From assembly GCA_947631365.1 (NCBI GenBank), contig CANRLB010000002.1, positions 1-30,344 of the forward strand: a stretch of DNA of 30,344 bases, written 5' to 3'. The notes beneath the pieces were generated by a model. The model was not told where the DNA came from. It did not search any database and was given only the letters and a program-made list of their open reading frames with translations. Below are positions 30,216 through 30,344 of the stretch, in pieces; within the stretch, counting starts at the first letter, position 1; each line of letters starts with the position of its first letter. This stretch comes from an uncultured Bacilli bacterium. GTDB taxonomy: Bacteria; Bacillota_I; Bacilli_A; RF39; UBA660. The position numbers and the translations under genes are program-made.

Positions 30216-30344
30216 AACATTTAGAATAAAGTTTGGTAGAAAGACAGTACAACCATTTAAAGAATCCGATATAAATAATATGATTGTTATTTGTAAAAAA
30301 AGAAGAAATCAAGCCGAAGAAGATGGCGATGAACAACAAAAATA
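30208..30344 (+). CDS. Hypothetical basic protein, 5' part
   Basis: Starts in an 8-base overlap with the previous gene and runs open off the window end. 45 codons are visible: MSRTFRIKFGRKTVQPFKES, then a Lys/Arg-rich segment and an acidic stretch. Too short to identify. Confidence 0.5.
   Translation, partial: MSRTFRIKFGRKTVQPFKESDINNMIVICKKRRNQAEEDGDEQQK

Larger units (their letters stand above)
21103..30344 (+). mobile_element. Prophage or phage-derived element, left part
   Basis: Integrase and S24 repressor on the - strand, then divergent Cro-like, excisionase-like, replisome organizer, helicase-loader-like, DUF1492-like, MazG-like and DNA methyltransferase genes give the standard early region of a temperate phage. 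The window ends before packaging, head, tail or lysis genes, so completeness cannot be judged. The left junction must lie between the virD4 terminator and the integrase end. The core sequence cannot be defined without the right end. Confidence 0.8.

Noticed and set aside
1..30344. Mycoplasma-type genetic code (TGA as Trp)
   Set aside because: TGA serves as stop for several genes and Trp is encoded by TGG throughout.

Overview
The window is very AT-rich, uses TGG for Trp and TGA as a normal stop (for example at 13405-13407 and 24255-24257), and has Gram-positive style Shine-Dalgarno sites. No outer-membrane secretion components are visible. The best fit is a low-GC Bacillota or Mycoplasmatota-like gut bacterium with the standard code. 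Species cannot be named from this sequence.

Layout. 1-318 is the 3' end of a PDDEXK nuclease of the DUF1016/YhcG type. 342-21102 is the mating-pair module of a conjugative element, all on the + strand. It holds five two-helix, VirB2-like membrane proteins, four of them fused to different N-terminal ectodomains (404-6807). These are followed by a VirB6/TrbL-like protein (6816-9338), PrgI (9361-9687), a VirB4 split over two coupled genes (9653-12006), two AAA/DUF4143 ATPases as apparent cargo (12115-14786), a 994-residue cell-wall-remodelling protein with four wall-active modules (14874-17858), a VirB8/TcpC-like protein (17871-18755) and the VirD4 coupling protein (18815-21055). No relaxase is visible.

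From about 21103 to the right end lies the left part of a prophage or phage-derived element. It has a tyrosine integrase and a LexA/CI-type S24 repressor on the - strand. A Cro-like protein, a small excisionase-like protein, small early genes, a replisome organizer with internal repeats, a helicase-loader-like protein, a DUF1492-like regulator, a MazG-like protein, a C5 DNA methyltransferase and many small overlapping genes follow on the + strand. No structural or lysis genes are reached.

How it fits together. The first block encodes a channel, its ATPases, surface-exposed pilin-like subunits and enzymes that open the peptidoglycan. The second block has a bidirectional immunity region with four 19-bp dyad operators. 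Two signals seem most worth following. The first is a predicted roughly 100-nt RNA (22271-22370) between integrase and repressor. It is complementary over a perfect 21-nt core and two shorter collinear blocks to the cro-xis junction, reaching the xis-like gene's ribosome-binding site. The second is the family of modular pilin-like proteins, whose conserved 3' ends are homogenised at the DNA level (526 bp identical in one pair) while their ectodomains are unrelated.
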